Source: CBDUQI01 sp965369325
GTDB taxonomy: Bacteria; Pseudomonadota; Gammaproteobacteria; Steroidobacterales; JBCBZW01
Assembly: GCA_965369325.1 (NCBI GenBank)
Contig: CBDUQI010000007.1
Coordinates: 1 to 64,000, forward strand
Direction: 5' to 3'
DNA: 64,000 nt
A program made the translations under genes and the position numbers. The first letter of the stretch is position 1. Each line of letters begins with the position of its first letter. The notes below the pieces were generated by a model that had not been told where the DNA came from, did no database searches, and was given only the letters and a program-made list of their open reading frames with translations. Below, piece by piece: positions 10,701-17,780 of this stretch.

Positions 10701-12812
10701 GGAGAGTGTGACGCTTGTCGGGCTGTTTACGGCCGCGATCGATACTTGCTGCATCGCCTCCGGGAACATGGCCGTGACGTCCTTCTCGCTGGCGCCAACC
10801 GCAAGCATCGTGCCGGTTCCGCGCATACGATACTGCAGCTGGCTGCGGTAATACGACAGCCGCACCGCATCGTCCAATGACAGTATCCCGGCAACGTGTG
10901 CTGCCGATACCTCTCCCACCGAGTGGCCCATTACCGCCGAAGGTACTACTCCCCAACTCCTCCACAGATTCGCCAGCGCCACCTGGATACTAAAGATCGC
11001 CGGCTGCGCTACCGTGGTTTCCTGAACACGAGAATCGCCTTCTTCGCGCGCCAGCTCCTCAAGTAGTGACCAGCCCGTAAGGGGTAGAAACGCCTGATCA
11101 CAGCTCCGCATCGTTTGTTCAAAAACTGGCTCCTGCTCCAGCAGCTCTCGACCCATTGCCCACCATTGCGGCCCCATACCCGTAAATACAAACAGCGGAC
11201 CAGGCCTAGTATTGTCACTGTTGGCAAGTCGCAGATCATCGGTATTTTTTGAAAGTTGGACCAGTTGTCTTTGCAAATCGGCCTGATCGTCGACAAGCAA
11301 CGTAGCGCGGTAACCAAAATCCCCGCGCCGTGATGCCAGGGTATACGCCAAATCGGCAAGAACCGGTTGATTGTCCTCGACGTACCGACTGATTTGCTCA
11401 GCCTGCGCACTCAATGCCTCCGGAGAATGAGCAGAGAGCTTTATTAAGTCCGTGTCCCGCCCAGTTGGCGGATATGAGCCGGCACCGTTGGTGAGTTGAG
11501 CCGTATCTTTTCGCTTCGGTGGCTCCTTGAGCAACACATGCACATTGGTACCGCCAAAACCAAATGAATTGACGCCGGCAATTTTCTCTGTTGGTTGCTG
11601 CCAGTCTTCCAATTCAATGGGCACCCGCAGCTTCAGCGCCGGCAAATCGATCTTCGGATTCACTTCCTCGAAATTGAGGTTGCGGGGAATTTTTCCGTTC
11701 TTTAGCGCCAACGCCGCTTTGATGAGGCCAGCCACGCCCGAGGCTGACTCCAAATGTCCCATGTTGGATTTGACCGACCCGATAACACATGTTTCACCAT
11801 CAGCGCGTCCGTTCGACAGCACCCGCCCCAGAGCGTTCGCCTCGATGGGGTCACCGACCGGCGTACCGGTACCATGTGCTTCCACATACCCAATATCGCT
11901 GGGCTCAATCCCGGCGTTTTCAATCGCGGCGTGAAGCAATGTCTCTTGCGCCGAACCGTTTGGAACCGAGATACCCACCGTTCGCCCGTCCTGGTTACAC
12001 GCCGAGCCGATGACGAGCGAGTAGATCGGGTTTTTGTCGTTCAGCGCCGCCGACAACGGCTTTAGCAACACCAGGCCGGCCCCCTCGCCGCGTACATAGC
12101 CGTTCGCTCGCGAATCAAATGAAAAACACCGTCCGTCAGGGCTGAGCATCGATGCCTTGCTCATCGCGATGGTCATCTCAGGGCGAATTATCAGATTAAC
12201 CCCACCCGCCAAGGCTGTATCACACTCGCCGTTGTGAATACTCTGACACGCCAGATGAATCGCCAACAAAGACGAGGAGCAAGCTGTGTCTACGGCCATG
12301 CTCGGGCCGCTTAAGTTGAACGCGTAAGATACTCGGTTAGCGGCAATGCTCATCGCGGTACCCGTACCGGTATGAGCATTTAAATGATGCCGTTCGTTAA
12401 ACTGAATATGCTGATAATCGTGAATGAATATCCCTACGAAAACACCGGTTCTAGCGCCACTTAACTTGCTCGGTAATTCTCCTGCATCCTCCATAGCTTC
12501 ATACGCAGTTTCCAGTAATAGCCGTTGCTGCGGGTCAATATGCGCCGCCTCACGTGGAGAGATTTTGAAAAATTCGGGATCAAACCCATCAATGCTGGGC
12601 AGGAATCCGCCCCTTGTTGCGTATGTTTTGCCTGGTGTCGTCGGGTCCTTCGAGTAGAGCGCTTCGAAGTCCCATCTATCTGTCGGCACTTCACCAACCG
12701 CGTCGGCGCCACTCCTCAACAAACGCCAGTAAGAGTCTACGTCATTGACGCCGCCTGGAAAACGACAGCCAACCCCCACAATAGCAATGGGCTCTTTCGT
12801 TTCGAATTTCAT
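4734..12812 (-). CDS. Highly reducing type I polyketide synthase with two tandem Cys-type thioesterase domains
   Basis: This single 2,692-residue module should build a reduced polyketide, probably iteratively. Domains in order: KS (about 5-430; Cys178 in DTACSS, His313, His353), AT (about 540-840; Ser631 in GHSVGE), DH (about 912-1195; H943xxxGxxxxP and Asp1108), a structural KR half (about 1200-1425), ER (about 1430-1765; NADPH site HAAAGGVG at 1586), KR (about 1780-1990; GGLGGFG at 1790, Tyr1931), ACP (Ser2096 in GMDSL), TE1 (about 2165-2400) and TE2 (about 2450-2680). No methyltransferase motif is visible. Both TEs have GHCxG elbows: triads C2242-D2351-H2379 and C2528-D2634-H2663. AT substrate is unclear (YHSS where a specificity motif is expected). 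AAGGAAG precedes the ATG. It is co-transcribed with the desaturase 80 nt upstream. No phosphopantetheinyl transferase is in the window. The product is unknown. Confidence 0.96.
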   Translation of the reverse strand: MKFETKEPIAIVGVGCRFPGGVNDVDSYWRLLRSGADAVGEVPTDRWDFEALYSKDPTTPGKTYATRGGFLPSIDGFDPEFFKISPREAAHIDPQQRLLLETAYEAMEDAGELPSKLSGARTGVFVGIFIHDYQHIQFNERHHLNAHTGTGTAMSIAANRVSYAFNLSGPSMAVDTACSSSLLAIHLACQSIHNGECDTALAGGVNLIIRPEMTIAMSKASMLSPDGRCFSFDSRANGYVRGEGAGLVLLKPLSAALNDKNPIYSLVIGSACNQDGRTVGISVPNGSAQETLLHAAIENAGIEPSDIGYVEAHGTGTPVGDPIEANALGRVLSNGRADGETCVIGSVKSNMGHLESASGVAGLIKAALALKNGKIPRNLNFEEVNPKIDLPALKLRVPIELEDWQQPTEKIAGVNSFGFGGTNVHVLLKEPPKRKDTAQLTNGAGSYPPTGRDTDLIKLSAHSPEALSAQAEQISRYVEDNQPVLADLAYTLASRRGDFGYRATLLVDDQADLQRQLVQLSKNTDDLRLANSDNTRPGPLFVFTGMGPQWWAMGRELLEQEPVFEQTMRSCDQAFLPLTGWSLLEELAREEGDSRVQETTVAQPAIFSIQVALANLWRSWGVVPSAVMGHSVGEVSAAHVAGILSLDDAVRLSYYRSQLQYRMRGTGTMLAVGASEKDVTAMFPEAMQQVSIAAVNSPTSVTLSGDAEVLGVIARKLENKEIFNRPLIVEVPYHSSKMDPLQEDLLASLATLTPKNSQIPYISTVTGGELDGPQLHAEYWWRNVRQPVYFAKALMNWCLREEATELPPILEVGPHPVLSGAIRECLEAVGKTAPQAHSLRREQQERKNLLRNLSNLYQHGTDVDWKSIYPEGKLLNLPNYPWQPISCWAESEDAASVRKGYAMQTLVAAKGKTHPLLGARLQLANTVWNQTIDLDRYPYLRDHKIQGEVVFPGAGYIEMACAAVDVDWDKEHCVVENLRLSKALFVPPTDAVSLQFAIDADNSFAISSLSESQSGWDRHCQGHVRKQATRLCACADIEAILARCTRELPVDYLYELFGHIGFHYGKDFQRIIKMHQGVDECLARITPFETDGADGDGDGYNFHPAWLDASLHCIFGALSLTAEDADMRDQAYLPVSIKSCRLVNKPQSMDCWSHARITKKGEHSFTANVMLYGDDGLPILDIRQLRCEAIDYSSENLQKHAAQWLYSFDWQLEDIPTREVDKDQVWLVLTNEQSEWISTAFRDREQKLVEVKKANTYKKLGESLYQVDPSCREHYQQLVQDLAAAGVEIHNVVHGFAFDAPRGDALDVEQVMSRQSDGFGSVVYLLQSLSSLSKMPAALRILTCEASECDNTSNIHLAQSPLFGLVRVLGNEHPELASKIIDLGERISADDLDDIYREIAPGADEEEVTLRDGRRYVRRLIRREGKSSAVATLADGRAFSMEFRESGHLDSLCYVPMPLPLPGPNEVLIKVSHASLNFKDVLKASGLFPIDLMEENLWSGDTLGMECAGVVLAHGSQVRDLSVGNRVMALAPHSLRSHTVTVDSLVVPISSLGDEEAAAMPMVFMTAYYGLVDLARLSKGDRVLIHAAAGGVGQAAIQLAQWVGAEVYATASNDEKRSFLQSLGVEHIYDSRSPSFAQDILADTDEEGVDVVLNSLAGPLIDLSLSLLRDYGRFVEIGKMDINRNKPIGMKPFHYNLSFFAVDLDRMLQQRPGYCGAMLARIHDLYSSGDLQPLKSTCYPANQAQAAFKSMLSGGHMGKLVVSFAEADQLEVNAPTAPVFQSDASYLITGGLGGFGSSLARWLVERGCRHLSLLGRSGATSPAAQRLVKDLETMGAQVTVIKADISDRADVETIINSVNPDVPVRGVFHAAGVLDDALLLKQDMQKFERVAATKIRGSLNLHELSQRWDLECFVLFSSVATTLGNQGSGNYAAANGFMDSLAHFRKANGQPALSVNWGVIADVGMAADEDFYRRSLEENGLRALHSRDGLELMGMALCDGDTQITISPIDWEKWLRFNPAGATTRFGDLADAQAQGQASSQSAEEQGLREKFDSLPEDEVKEVAIAEVQEILSKLFGFDANRLLPEQALTSLGMDSLMAVELKAKLDRFGVSLPVATLLRDTSVAKIVDVMLDTFDIQGAAGKGVAGQTEPQREGAWIVTPHPRPDAKYRMFCFPYAGAGPVVFQDWHEALSPEIEVCAVHLPGRAARLGESPLTRIEQMKKAVAGAMGPMLDKPVIFFGHCMGAIVMYEVAAQLKLTAGIEPHHVFVSGCMAPHLYNSPMVYALGEQKFLEVLDLISFTSAGALHKDKEVLDLMTPMLRADFEAVAHYAEAKTDDVVFSAPITGFAANHDLFAAPCAMRAWGGYTSSEFRLNLLDGDHYFIESDRDIILDEINHTLGLSTSSSSHRHRFEVAEVGAISVATSQVVYGRDSRRHLAGHTNPNLLHWPSRYSPRKNTLLCFPGAWETSPSPAYLPLSMGEHWQVAVVQYPGHGLRKDEACTENIQDIVEELLPSVLDYIGRPFGFFGHCFGGIIQYELAKRLKLDGYSEPEFMVVSGVVSPTLYTAPNGHLLDDGKLAELLNVIDCPLLDSFDGKRRSAPLRNLVRSDLMLMANYTCDDAPKLDCPITAVAGKRDLWTYPLQVSSWHDLTTSFDTKTILHEGNHFMSQQDVELFSQCIHQRFSTSSSKSAETA

Positions 12813-12892
12813 CTTTCTTCCTTGGCGTAACCGCCGAGAATGGGGCTGATTCTTAAGGTCGCAACGGAAACCTGAAGAGACAATTTGTTCAT

Positions 12893-13696
12893 CTAAATAT
12901 TTAGATGCCTAATTTCCTTGGCGGGCCAATCCTTGTGATATTTTGTGTACACTTTTTCATCTTCCAGGCGCTCGTAGTCTTTTACCGGTGCACTCCAGTT
13001 GTTAATACTGTGGTGTCTGTTGTGGTAAATGATCCCGTTGAGCAATACCCTGCCCCACAAAAATCGCATCGCCGGCAGTACATGGCGCATATCTTCTGCG
13101 CGCTCATAAACACCAAAGTCCGAATCGGCACGAAAACTTGATCGATGGGTGTAATAATTGAAAAAGAAAATTGCGATTGCCCGGATGAACCTTTGTGAAA
13201 GCACGTGTATCCAGTAGATCGCTCCAAAGAACACCAGGTGTACGGACAACATCGTGACGTTGATGAGAATGCTGGTGATCAGTTGCCGATTCATGCCTTT
13301 TTCCCGGTAATACTGATAACCGTTGTATTCGCTCTCAAACACGTTCCACACCAAGGCACTAAGACAATGACCGTTGTAGTAGGGGAGCCACGGATCTGTG
13401 TACGTCCCGAAGTAGCGATGGTGTCTGTTGTGCGTATTGCGAAACGCGAGCAGCCCCCCCCAAATGGGATCCGCTACTAATGGATGCCGAGACGTAAACC
13501 AAATGTCCTTCAAGGGGGCGCCGTGACTCAGATCGTGGATGTGCAAGTAGATCGCCGGGTAGAATATGATGTTGCACAAGACCAGCACATACCACGGCAA
13601 CCAGCCGCAGGCGAAAGCGATAAAGACAAAATATAAAAACGCGCTTCTCAGAAGTACGCCAAGATTCAGAAAAAATCCCTCTCTTGCCTTTATCAC
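12893..13696 (-). CDS. Membrane fatty-acid desaturase/hydroxylase family protein
   Basis: The 267-residue integral membrane protein has the three histidine clusters of the di-iron desaturase superfamily: HDLSH, then HNRHHRYFG, then YHNRHHS near residue 235. Hydrophobic segments lie between them. It would desaturate or hydroxylate an acyl chain in the inner membrane using O2 and an electron donor. The GTG at 13696 is chosen over an upstream in-frame TTG at 13714 because GGAGG lies 7 nt before it. It sits between the di-haem peroxidase and the polyketide synthase in one operon, so the likely substrate is the PKS product or its acyl precursor (inference). It is short for the family but all metal-ligand boxes are present. 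Confidence 0.88.
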   Translation of the reverse strand: MIKAREGFFLNLGVLLRSAFLYFVFIAFACGWLPWYVLVLCNIIFYPAIYLHIHDLSHGAPLKDIWFTSRHPLVADPIWGGLLAFRNTHNRHHRYFGTYTDPWLPYYNGHCLSALVWNVFESEYNGYQYYREKGMNRQLITSILINVTMLSVHLVFFGAIYWIHVLSQRFIRAIAIFFFNYYTHRSSFRADSDFGVYERAEDMRHVLPAMRFLWGRVLLNGIIYHNRHHSINNWSAPVKDYERLEDEKVYTKYHKDWPAKEIRHLNI

Positions 13697-13754
13697 TCCG
13701 CCACCTCCGAGCAATTACTTAACAGCAATGGACGCTACGGAAGCTGCCTGGCGA

Positions 13755-15128
13755 TCACCTGACTTCCGCCAGGGGTAAACCACTAGGCACTCTCGTAGGT
13801 ACGGTTTTGCGCAAATCCTGTGCTGATGGATCAGTAAGGGCGTTAAGGAAATCGAGTAAATCCACAACCTGGTCGTCAGTCAGGTTCATTGATGGCAACT
13901 CGATTGCATCGGAGATTGCCTGAGTTATTTCATCATTGTTAAACGCGATCAAATCCATCGCGTCCAGGTCAGGGCGCGGCGGCATAACGATCTGTGACGG
14001 ATCGGCGTTCGCCAAGGCTTGCTGAGGATTCAGGTGATGCCGAACCACCGCCTCCAAGGAATTGTAGAACCCATCGTGCCCCCATGGACCGGTCAAAGCG
14101 GTATTGCGCAACGACGGTGTGCGGAACTTGTATCTGTCGGCACTATCGCCGGTAAAATCTTCACGCCCGAAGTCTTCAACACCTTCTATGCCGTTGCCAA
14201 AACCGGGCCCCACCTGCGGAATGCCAATTGCGTAAAATTTGTGATCCGTCTGGAACAACCCACTATGGCAGGCGCTGCACTGTGCTTCGCCATAGAACAA
14301 GCGCATTCCCCGCTTGGCGCTGCGACTCATGGCGCTCCTGTCACCACGTAACAACCGATCGAACGGGCTGTTATCCGACCGAAAAGCCGTCCCCTGAAAC
14401 GCTGCCAGCGCTTCGCCAAGCTGAACGATATCCATTTGATCGGGATCAAGGGCCACATCCGGAAAGGCTGCGGTGAACAACTCAACGTACTCAGGAATCG
14501 CCCGCATCCGCTCGACCAGCGATTCCCAAACAGGAACATGTGGACCGCCAGCGCCCGCATCGGCCATCTCATTGGTACCCGGCTGCCCCAACATCTCCTG
14601 CGTATCGGTCTGAGCGAAAATTGATAGCGCGGCGAGTGGACTGCTGAATCCTAGTGGTAAGTTTTCACCTGCGGGTGTATCGAAGCCCTGGGGAATCTGC
14701 TCGTTGACCTGAATCCGGCCGTCCCAGAACAGCGTCATAAACTCCCGATGGCCAAGGTTAAACAGCGGGGTCATGTTGCGAGCACCTCTGGCCTGTGGGT
14801 CCAGACTGCTCGGCGGAAAGTTGCCGGCGTTGCGCTGTACGCTAAGGCCCTCGGCCCCGGTACCGATATTCGTAGACAAACCATCGACGGTGCCGATTAA
14901 CGGCGAATGACAGGTGGCACAGGAAATATCTCGGTTGCCACTCAGTTCCTTATCAAAGAACAACATTTGCCCCAAGGCCACCATTTCCTGCGATGGTTGA
15001 ATGAAATCGTCGTCCATAGCGGCCAGCGGCAGCAATTGACCCAATCCAGCATCGTCATCCGCCACAACCGGTGCGGACACAACAAATGCACAACTGATGA
15101 CGAGCGCCAACCAATATCGTTTACGCAT
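13755..15128 (-). CDS. Periplasmic di-haem cytochrome c peroxidase/MauG-family protein
   Basis: The 457-residue precursor has a signal peptide ending near VVADD and two c-type haem sites, CATCH (about residue 75) and CSACH (about residue 286). Family segments FFDKELSGNRDISC, RNMTPLFNLGHREFMTLFWDGR and FRTPSLRNTALTGPWGHDGFY identify it as a CcpA/MauG-type enzyme. Such proteins reduce H2O2 or carry out high-valent iron oxidations on other substrates. It is longer than standard CcpA (about 330 residues). GAGGAG 7 nt before the ATG supports the start. It opens the operon with the desaturase (58 nt before the desaturase start) and the PKS, so it may oxidise the polyketide in the periplasm rather than detoxify peroxide (inference). 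Confidence 0.9.
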   Translation of the reverse strand: MRKRYWLALVISCAFVVSAPVVADDDAGLGQLLPLAAMDDDFIQPSQEMVALGQMLFFDKELSGNRDISCATCHSPLIGTVDGLSTNIGTGAEGLSVQRNAGNFPPSSLDPQARGARNMTPLFNLGHREFMTLFWDGRIQVNEQIPQGFDTPAGENLPLGFSSPLAALSIFAQTDTQEMLGQPGTNEMADAGAGGPHVPVWESLVERMRAIPEYVELFTAAFPDVALDPDQMDIVQLGEALAAFQGTAFRSDNSPFDRLLRGDRSAMSRSAKRGMRLFYGEAQCSACHSGLFQTDHKFYAIGIPQVGPGFGNGIEGVEDFGREDFTGDSADRYKFRTPSLRNTALTGPWGHDGFYNSLEAVVRHHLNPQQALANADPSQIVMPPRPDLDAMDLIAFNNDEITQAISDAIELPSMNLTDDQVVDLLDFLNALTDPSAQDLRKTVPTRVPSGLPLAEVR

Positions 15129-15291
15129 AACCCGACTCCTCTGCGAGGTACTAAATATATTCAGTCAATACCGATACGTAGCACGGCGATTGGCCGGGCT
15201 CGTGGTGGGGGAAAAATCAGGGTACGTTGCGCCTTAGGCGCGCAGCGTAAACCCGAAATAGCCTGCGAATCGCGGATGCGGCACCGCAGGC

Positions 15292-15327
15292 GATGTACGT
15301 ACTGCGCTAACTGGCAGTACGTACATC
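15292..15327. repeat. Perfect 14-bp inverted repeat, hairpin between two minus-strand genes
   Basis: GATGTACGTACTGC (15292-15305) and GCAGTACGTACATC (15314-15327) are exact reverse complements around an eight-base loop. The element begins 12 nt after the stop codon of the secreted-protein gene. In RNA it would make a very stable stem without a following U-run, so it may be a processing or stability element or a partial terminator that separates that gene from the PKS operon. Confidence 0.75.
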
Positions 15328-15336
15328 ACGTGATGT
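15323..15336. repeat. 14-bp perfect palindrome overlapping the hairpin arm
   Basis: ACATCACGTGATGT reads the same on both strands. It overlaps the second arm of the inverted repeat at 15292-15327 and ends just outside the stop codon of the gene at 15339. The form suits a dimeric DNA-binding protein site, but the position after a gene makes the role unclear. Confidence 0.5.
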
Positions 15337-15338
15337 TC

Positions 15339-15962
15339 CTATTCGGTGAAGCAGAGCTGGCCCTCTTCGACAGCAAAATCGGCAACCCGATTTTCCGGAT
15401 CGTCACACCCGTTTACTGTGCCTTTCCAAACGATACTGCCAGACTCAATATTTCTGAATGCACCGGTTCCGATTGAAGTATCGAACAACATTTGCTCCGT
15501 CGCCTCCGCGAACTGCGGATTGCCGTTATCGTCGGGGCAACTGCCGACGTCGATAGTAAACAAGCCCTCGTTGGAGGTTATGCTGCCGATTCGATCTCGG
15601 GTACCCAGAATATGTCGAGTAACAAAGCCCCCAGCCGCCTCGTCAAATGGATGCCCCAGCAACGCACCGGCCAGAATTGTCCGCTCGCCATCTTTGGAAA
15701 TCACCATCCTGTATCGACCTATCTCCCTATCGCTGTTCAGGCCGTCGATCTCAAAGACAGCGCGTGACACCTCATAACGCCCTCTCAACACGTCGTAACA
15801 ACCACTAAATACACTTTCCCCATGATCTAATGAGCTCGTCGAGTCTTTGAGGCTTGCCTGGTCCGGCACATTTGCGGCTTGGTCCGCCGACGCCGCCCCT
15901 GCCAGAACAACGGACAAACACATGACGACAGACAACACCTTTTTATTCAAAACGTTAGACAC
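15339..15962 (-). CDS. Secreted protein of unknown function, divergent from the MerR regulator
   Basis: I do not recognise this 207-residue protein. It has a clear N-terminal signal peptide (VLSVVMCLSVVLAGAASA). The mature part is acidic, with four cysteines in GCYDVL, GSCPDD, NGCDDP and QLCF, which could form two disulfides in the periplasm. The GTG at 15962 is chosen over an upstream in-frame GTG at 15983 because GGAGGG lies 7 nt before it. It is transcribed from the MerR-type promoter at 16053-16083, leaving about 84 nt of leader. That suggests it responds to the same metal or redox signal as the MerR regulator. It may or may not be co-transcribed with the peroxidase-PKS operon 210 nt downstream. 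Confidence 0.75.
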   Translation of the reverse strand: MSNVLNKKVLSVVMCLSVVLAGAASADQAANVPDQASLKDSTSSLDHGESVFSGCYDVLRGRYEVSRAVFEIDGLNSDREIGRYRMVISKDGERTILAGALLGHPFDEAAGGFVTRHILGTRDRIGSITSNEGLFTIDVGSCPDDNGNPQFAEATEQMLFDTSIGTGAFRNIESGSIVWKGTVNGCDDPENRVADFAVEEGQLCFTE

Positions 15963-16000
15963 ATCGATTCCCTCCGCTAACACGTAATTTGGGGTACAAC

Positions 16001-16016
16001 CACCATCATGATGGTG
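16001..16016. promoter_or_regulatory. 16-bp palindrome in the leader of the secreted-protein gene
   Basis: CACCATCATGATGGTG is a perfect palindrome in the 114-base region between the GTG at 15962 and the MerR start at 16077. It lies downstream of the MerR-type promoter in the minus direction and upstream of the MerR gene in the plus direction. It could be a second operator, or a leader hairpin. No partner regulator is evident. Confidence 0.5.
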
Positions 16017-16052
16017 TACCTTTAGGTATGGTATGGAACGTAACTCAGTGCT

Positions 16053-16083
16053 ACTCTACAACTTAAAGCATACATTATGTCAA
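16053..16083 (-). promoter_or_regulatory. MerR-type promoter with 19-bp spacer
   Basis: On the minus strand, TTGACA (16078-16083) and TAGAGT (16053-16058) are separated by exactly 19 bp, the overlong spacing that MerR-family activators correct by twisting DNA. The promoter-proximal 16 bases (GCTTTAAGTTGTAGAG in minus orientation) are identical to those of the promoter at 22087-22117. The -35 element overlaps the first codons of the MerR gene itself, so binding should also affect regulator expression. It drives the gene starting at 15962. Confidence 0.8.
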
Positions 16084-16514
16084 GTAATATTATGACCGAC
16101 TTTACGATTGGCGAAGTCTCCAAGCGCTCGGGCCTAAGCGCCTCCGCAATCAGGTATTACGAAGCCGAAAGCATCGTGCCTAAGCCTGCCCGCAGAAACG
16201 GACGGCGGATTTACGATGAAGATTGGATGAACCGGTTGGGCATCGTATTAATCGCGCAAGAGGCAGGGTTCTCACTAAAGGAAATACGGAATTTGACACG
16301 GCAACTTGGCAACTCAGGATCGTCTAGTTCCGAGCAGTTGCAGCACGCTGCCCGGTGTCAATTGCAAACATTGAACGATCGCAAAGTACGAATACAACAA
16401 ATGGAGCAATTGTTAGAAGGTTTGCTACATTGCCATTGTCACAGCCTCGACAAATGCGGTCAGATTGCATTAAGACTGGTGTCGCCTACAGGCGGAAAAA
16501 CTACCGCCTCCTAG
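16077..16514 (+). CDS. MerR-family metal or redox regulator
   Basis: The 145-residue protein has the MerR winged helix at the N-terminus (FTIGEVSKRSGLSASAIRYYE, then GRRIYDEDWMNRLG), a long dimerisation helix, and a C-terminal HCHCHSLDKC motif. The Cys spacing (CxC, then five residues, then C) matches three of the four SoxR iron-sulfur ligands. The first SoxR Cys position is Leu here, and His residues are nearby, so a metal site is equally likely. It sits beside one MerR-type promoter, and a near-identical site precedes the transport operon at 22054, so it probably activates both. No good ribosome site precedes the ATG; an alternative ATG lies at 16092. The ligand is not predictable. Confidence 0.9.
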   Translation: MSSNIMTDFTIGEVSKRSGLSASAIRYYEAESIVPKPARRNGRRIYDEDWMNRLGIVLIAQEAGFSLKEIRNLTRQLGNSGSSSSEQLQHAARCQLQTLNDRKVRIQQMEQLLEGLLHCHCHSLDKCGQIALRLVSPTGGKTTAS

Positions 16515-16583
16515 CTCACAGCCTACTGTCGTAACGTTAACCAGGTGGGCCCTTCCGGCTTTCGCCCCATCAAGCTACTGCCC

Positions 16584-17780
16584 TCAGAAATATCGGGTTA
16601 CCCGTATCTGCAGATAATCATCGCTTTCAAAAGAATACTGTGCCGAACTCTCCTCAGCCCCGCTAAACATACGCAGCCTCAACCCTGCGGTTATGCTCTC
16701 GCCAATACGACGCTCTGCTTCCAGATTGTAGAACCGCTCCGAATTGCGGCGGTCAAAAATCAGCCCCGCAAGAATATTGGTGTCTTGAGTATCGTTTAAG
16801 GTCAATCTGCTGCCAACAAACACGTCATCATCGAAAGTCGTCGGTGGATCGTGCAAATTGCGGTCATCGTACAAGTACTCCATCAGAAAACCGAAATCGG
16901 CATTCGAGTTCATCAGTTGATATCGCGTGTATTCAAATCCCGCGACCGCAGCAAAGAACGAGCTATTACCACCGGTTGCGACCAGGCTCTCCAACTTCCA
17001 CAGCCATGCCGCCCCGGTGTACTGCAAATCCAGTCCCCATTGCCGCATCTGAGTATAGATAGGTATCAACTTGTCCCGGCCCCGGTTTAGCGTAAACCCC
17101 GGCTCCCTGCTGGTGCCGTCAAAGTAATACAGACCCACGTCAGCGCTGCCAAAATAATGGCTGTAACGTACGGCGAAATCCGTATGTTTTTGTTTGGCTG
17201 CCGATTCAAACCTGGCGCGGTCATCGTCCACTACCAACGAAGCTCTAAATCGCCCGTCTTGGCCACCAAACGTACGTTCGCGAAAATAGGGCAACACATA
17301 GAAGTCCAGCTTGCCCCAATCACGTTGCAAGCTGAGGTTAACCATTGGCTGACCCAACTTGTCCTCCTGATCCGGGTCCTCAACCAAATCGGTCTGATTG
17401 ATGACGTCGATCAAATGACGGGATTCCGCCACGCCCCAGAACACCTTGTTGACACCCACAAGCAATTCCCAGCCGCCGCCCTCGTAGGCCCAGTAAGCTT
17501 CACGAAGATCAGGGTGTGTGCGCTGGGAATCTACCTCGTCAATCCGCAGAAATGGTTGGATACTGATCCGATGTTTTTCATCCTCGCTGCGCCAGCGCCA
17601 TTCAAAATTAAGCAATGCGGAGAACTGTGCATCATCCACTTGTTTCCTAAAATTGGGGGACTCTAGAAAAAAGCGCGACTCTAATCCAGTGTCCAAAGAC
17701 AATTTCCACTCGCCGGCCCACCCTGACTGAGGTAGGACTAGCAACCCGAGTGTGAACAAGTGGAAAAACGACAATCGCAT
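16584..17780 (-). CDS. Outer-membrane beta-barrel protein, porin-like
   Basis: The 398-residue precursor has a signal peptide (cleavage near GWAGEW), alternating amphipathic strands throughout and a C-terminal Phe (IRVTRYF), the signature of BAM-inserted barrels. The segment VGVNKVFWGVAESRHLIDVINQTD resembles DUF1302-like or porin proteins seen beside MMPL exporters. Its start overlaps the stop of the LolA-like gene by one base (TGATG), so the two are translationally coupled. In context it is probably the outer-membrane exit or insertion partner of the exporter at 18655-21021 (inference). The exact substrate is unknown. Confidence 0.82.
   Translation of the reverse strand: MRLSFFHLFTLGLLVLPQSGWAGEWKLSLDTGLESRFFLESPNFRKQVDDAQFSALLNFEWRWRSEDEKHRISIQPFLRIDEVDSQRTHPDLREAYWAYEGGGWELLVGVNKVFWGVAESRHLIDVINQTDLVEDPDQEDKLGQPMVNLSLQRDWGKLDFYVLPYFRERTFGGQDGRFRASLVVDDDRARFESAAKQKHTDFAVRYSHYFGSADVGLYYFDGTSREPGFTLNRGRDKLIPIYTQMRQWGLDLQYTGAAWLWKLESLVATGGNSSFFAAVAGFEYTRYQLMNSNADFGFLMEYLYDDRNLHDPPTTFDDDVFVGSRLTLNDTQDTNILAGLIFDRRNSERFYNLEAERRIGESITAGLRLRMFSGAEESSAQYSFESDDYLQIRVTRYF

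Noticed and set aside
4734..12812. PUFA synthase or enediyne-type PKS
   Set aside because: Only one ACP site and the KS-AT-DH-ER-KR-ACP order; there is no tandem ACP array or KS-CLF pair.
15150..15168. Promoter for the peroxidase-PKS operon around TTGACT and an AT-rich near-palindrome
   Set aside because: No -10 element lies at a proper distance from the TTGACT, so the promoter cannot be fixed.
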